Assembly (NCBI GenBank): GCA_937873655.1
Contig: CALMYQ010000101.1
Span: forward strand, 248,001 to 312,000
Reading direction: 5' to 3'
Length of the DNA: 64,000 nucleotides
From: an uncultured Lewinella sp.
Lineage (GTDB): Bacteria; Bacteroidota; Bacteroidia; Chitinophagales; Saprospiraceae
Position 1 is the stretch's first letter. Each line of letters opens with the position of its first letter. The position numbers and the translations under genes were made by a program. Under the pieces are notes generated by a model that saw only the letters and a list, made by a program, of their open reading frames with translations, was not told where the DNA came from and ran no database searches. This document shows positions 63,048-64,000 of this stretch, one piece after another.

Positions 63048-64000
63048 CTACAACTGCCCATCCATCCCACCGCTGAGGTTCAGTAGGTTTTTAAATCCCA
63101 TCCCCTGCAGTTGCAGAATGGCGTGCCGGCTGCGGCGACCGCTCTGGCAGTATACCACCACAGGTTGGTCGGAAGGTATGAGATGGGCTTGTTCCCGGAT
63201 AACACCCAAAGGGATGTTGATTCCGCCGAGGTTCCCCTGGTCGTGCTCCTCCGGTTCGCGGACATCGACCAGGAAACAGGCTGCTTCGGCATTCATCAGG
63301 GATTTGAAGGTTTCTGGCGCCATTTGGGTGATCTTGTCCGAACCGGGGAGCGGGACGCCGCAAAATCCTTCGTAATCGATCAGCTTCTCAATCGGATCGA
63401 AATATTGTTTTTTGAATTTAAGGGTCATGGTCCGGAGGGTCGCGGCGTCCATGATGAACAACCTGCTGTGCAGGGGCGCCTCATACCCGCTGAGGATCTT
63501 CAGTGCCTCATTGGCCTGCATGCTCCCGATAATGCCGGGCAATACGCCGAGTACGCCGCCCTCTTCGCAGTTTTGTACCGCACCCGGTTCCGGAGGCTCC
63601 GGGAACAGGTCGCGATAGTTCGGGCTTCGTTCGCCTGTTTCCATCAACCAGTTGAATACGGCGACCTGGCCTTCGAAGGCCGAGATAGCGCCGTATACCA
63701 GGTTTTTTTCCAAAATCACACAGGCATCATTGACCAGATAGCGGGTAGGAAAATTATCGCTGCCGTCGACAATGACATCATAATCCCGGATCAGGTCGAG
63801 GGCATTTTCGCTGTTCAACACCCGGTCGAACGCCTCAACCTGAATATGGGGATTCAAGGCCTCAATCCGGCATTTTGCTGCCTCCGCTTTAGGCTTCCCA
63901 AGGTCTCCGGTCGTAAACAGCACCTGCCGCTGGAGGTTGCTCTCCTCTACCCTATCGCCATCCACAATACCGATCCTGCCCACCCCTGCCGCGGCCAGGT
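63048..64000 (-). CDS. MoeB/ThiF-type adenylyltransferase with rhodanese domain (5' end outside window)
   Basis: The frame is open to the right edge, reading LAAAGVGRIGIVDGDRVEESNLQRQ, the ThiF start, so an apparent start at 63983 is internal. The E1-like domain (about 1-205 of the visible part) has YDVIVDGSDNFPTRYLVND; the C-terminal rhodanese has the active-site cysteine in VVYCQSGRRS. Such proteins adenylate and then sulphurate the C-terminus of a ubiquitin-like carrier such as MoaD or ThiS. It should be cytoplasmic. Confidence 0.9.
   Translation of the reverse strand, partial: LAAAGVGRIGIVDGDRVEESNLQRQVLFTTGDLGKPKAEAAKCRIEALNPHIQVEAFDRVLNSENALDLIRDYDVIVDGSDNFPTRYLVNDACVILEKNLVYGAISAFEGQVAVFNWLMETGERSPNYRDLFPEPPEPGAVQNCEEGGVLGVLPGIIGSMQANEALKILSGYEAPLHSRLFIMDAATLRTMTLKFKKQYFDPIEKLIDYEGFCGVPLPGSDKITQMAPETFKSLMNAEAACFLVDVREPEEHDQGNLGGINIPLGVIREQAHLIPSDQPVVVYCQSGRRSRHAILQLQGMGFKNLLNLSGGMDGQL

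Overview
The window looks like a chromosome piece of a Bacteroidota bacterium, most likely in or near the Saprospiria. The evidence is the repeated TAnnTTTG -7 promoter element ahead of many genes, two kinds of type IX secretion C-terminal signal, a SusC/SusD pair, an Oar-like TonB receptor, a DUF4249 lipoprotein, and a Sec-type (clade II) lipoprotein NosZ. There are no tRNA or rRNA genes, no CRISPR array, and no phage or insertion-sequence genes that I can see. The lineage call is inference from gene content, not from a marker tree.

Layout. 1-5.0 kb: end of a nitrous-oxide reduction module (membrane protein, nosZ) divergent from an Rrf2 regulator, a cytochrome c lipoprotein and a histidine-rich membrane protein. 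5.0-14.4 kb: housekeeping genes (RluA-type pseudouridine synthase, dnaE, dnaK) around a large double AAA ATPase whose N-terminal half is itself a tandem duplication. 14.4-25.7 kb: M16 peptidase, ffh, an OmpA-like protein paired with a membrane-anchored helix-hairpin protein, a DUF6503-like exported protein, a two-gene ABC exporter and gamma-glutamyltransferase. 26-33.4 kb: an NTF2-like exported protein, a patatin, a lamin-tail T9SS cargo protein and an Oar-like TonB receptor. 33.4-41.7 kb: a surface-glycan locus with an overlapping four-gene nonulosonate (sialic-acid-like) cassette (pyruvyl transferase, NeuB-like synthase without a SAF domain, NeuA fused to a HAD phosphatase, sialyltransferase-like enzyme), a divergent flippase, a LamG T9SS type-B protein and a methyltransferase. 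41.8-51.4 kb: DUF547 lipoprotein, RsmF-like and RlmI-like rRNA methyltransferases, a Crp-family regulator, DUF4249 lipoprotein, DUF819 transporter-like protein, a ClpA/B-like ATPase with a damaged first ATPase site, and an RRM RNA-binding protein with a very long leader. 51.8-62.3 kb: M1 peptidase, then a pectin (rhamnogalacturonan) utilisation locus of SusC, SusD and a GH105-SGNH esterase fusion, ending in a GH28 remnant. 62.3-64 kb: CoA-binding protein, a dense patch of short tandem repeats, and a MoeB/ThiF-rhodanese protein cut by the window end.

The observations most worth following up are: the roughly 310-nt structured leader before the RRM gene, with 21-bp-spaced direct repeats upstream of its promoter; the compact nonulosonate cassette; a palindrome array before dnaK; the heptamer-based tandem repeats present at two loci in opposite orientation; orphan terminator hairpins that may mark small RNAs; and the tandem-duplicated N-terminal domain of the double AAA ATPase.
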